31,780 nt of DNA. Source: Burkholderiales bacterium (lineage in GTDB: Bacteria > Pseudomonadota > Gammaproteobacteria > Burkholderiales > Thiobacillaceae). The DNA lies in contig SXRG01000025.1 of NCBI GenBank assembly GCA_005793645.1, positions 1 through 31,780 of the forward strand, in the 5' to 3' direction. Each line of letters starts with the position of its first letter. Position 1 is the first letter of the stretch. The notes below the pieces were generated by a model. It was not told the origin of the DNA and ran no database searches. It saw only the letters and a program-made list of their open reading frames with translations. Positions 31,301-31,780 of this stretch are shown piece by piece. The translations under genes were made by a program, and so were the position numbers.

Positions 31301-31780
31301 CAGACTTTGCTCAACTCGGCGCGCATGGCAGCCACGATGCTGTCATAGTGGTGTGCATCCGTGTCCTTGCGGGCACCGAAGATGGCCGAGCCGGCAACAA
31401 AGGTATCGACACCCGAACGCGCCACCTCGGCGATATTGGCCGGGCCCACGCCACCATCAATCTCTAGACGGCAGGCATGACCACCAGCATTGATCATCGC
31501 GCGGACCTTCTTCGCTTTTTCCAACACATAAGGGATAAACTTCTGACCGCCAAAGCCGGGGTTGACCGACATCAGCAACACCATGTCGAGCTTGGGCAGG
31601 GTGTATTCCAGAATGTCCAGCGGAGTGGCCGGATTAAACACCAAGCCGGCCTTACAGCCGCTTTCCTTAATCAGACCGATGGTGCGATCAATGTGCTCGG
31701 AGGCTTCCGGATGGAATGTGATGTAGGTGGCGCCGGCCTTGGCGAAGTCGGGGATGATACGATCGACCGGCTTACCATCA
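31300..31780 (-). CDS. rpe: Ribulose-phosphate 3-epimerase, 5' part beyond window edge
   Basis: Rpe interconverts ribulose-5-phosphate and xylulose-5-phosphate in the pentose phosphate and Calvin cycles. The visible C-terminal 159 residues run from GKPVDRIIPDFA, through FNPATPLDILEY, MSVNPGFGGQKFIP, LEIDGGVGPANIAE and VDTFVAGSAIFG to the stop. All active-site segments in this part, including the NPGFGGQ phosphate loop, are intact. The start lies outside the window. It is the first visible gene of the trp run. Confidence 0.94.
   Translation of the reverse strand, partial: DGKPVDRIIPDFAKAGATYITFHPEASEHIDRTIGLIKESGCKAGLVFNPATPLDILEYTLPKLDMVLLMSVNPGFGGQKFIPYVLEKAKKVRAMINAGGHACRLEIDGGVGPANIAEVARSGVDTFVAGSAIFGARKDTDAHHYDSIVAAMRAELSKV

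Noticed and set aside
1..31780. CRISPR arrays, insertion sequences or prophage
   Set aside because: No regularly spaced repeats, terminal inverted repeats, cas, transposase or phage structural genes could be seen on either strand.

Overview
The window looks like a chromosomal stretch of a gammaproteobacterial sulfur-oxidising chemolithotroph, possibly autotrophic. The case rests on a soxXA pair, a multiheme cytochrome/sulfur-transport/rhodanese cluster, several further c-type cytochromes, and housekeeping blocks in gammaproteobacterial order (rpe-gph-trpE-trpG-trpD, argD-argF-argG, comEC-DUF2062-lolCD, nadE-glnB). gph, rpe and a glycolate-oxidase-type GlcD would fit a Calvin-cycle organism, but no RuBisCO gene is in view. 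I cannot name a species. Base composition and gene style look even throughout, and I see no transposase, integrase, phage gene or CRISPR array.

Layout. (1) 1-402: a fragment of thiD on the plus strand abuts, head to head at about 127-130, a 5' fragment of argG on the minus strand; this is a contig-edge chimera or a real breakpoint. (2) 425-3032, minus: argD, argF, then a C-terminal-heme cytochrome c'-like gene inserted before argG. (3) 3033-3359: the only gap over 300 bases, with an inverted pair of DnaA-box-like sequences and a palindrome. (4) 3360-9772: comEC (minus), a DUF2062 membrane protein (plus), soxX-soxA (minus), and lolC/E-lolD (minus). (5) 9943-11645, plus: a translationally coupled pair, an unrecognised 387-residue protein and an RpfE-type protein. 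(6) 11598-16217: a YgjP-type metallopeptidase, a tiny zinc-finger protein, plsC, DUF2288, a phospholipase-D-fold protein, a lipoprotein and trhP, ending in a bidirectional terminator. (7) 16275-21418, minus: the most interesting block. In order of transcription it holds an octaheme tetrathionate-reductase-family cytochrome, a cytochrome b561-type quinol dehydrogenase subunit, a monoheme cytochrome c, a YeeE/TsuA-type sulfur-compound transporter and a triple-rhodanese lipoprotein. (8) 21500-24893: a ROK sugar kinase (minus), then a coupled trio: SseB-like protein, unknown protein and GlcD-type FAD oxidase (plus). (9) 24969-27355, minus: a DksA-like zinc-finger protein, nadE, glnB. (10) 27411-27486: tRNA-Arg(CCU). 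(11) 27533-31780, minus: rpe (cut by the window edge), gph, trpE, trpG, trpD, without trpC directly following.

How the parts may work together (inference). SoxXA would load thiosulfate onto SoxYZ, encoded elsewhere. The octaheme cluster looks like a second, membrane-linked sulfur redox module: electrons would pass between the quinone pool and the octaheme enzyme through the b- and c-type cytochromes, the YeeE/TsuA protein would import thiosulfate or a related compound, and the rhodanese lipoprotein would handle sulfane sulfur on the periplasmic side. LolCD, in the same window, is the machine that would sort the two lipoproteins. The genes are compactly packed: many neighbours overlap by 1-11 bases (ATGA, GTGA, TGATG), and two convergent pairs have stop codons touching.
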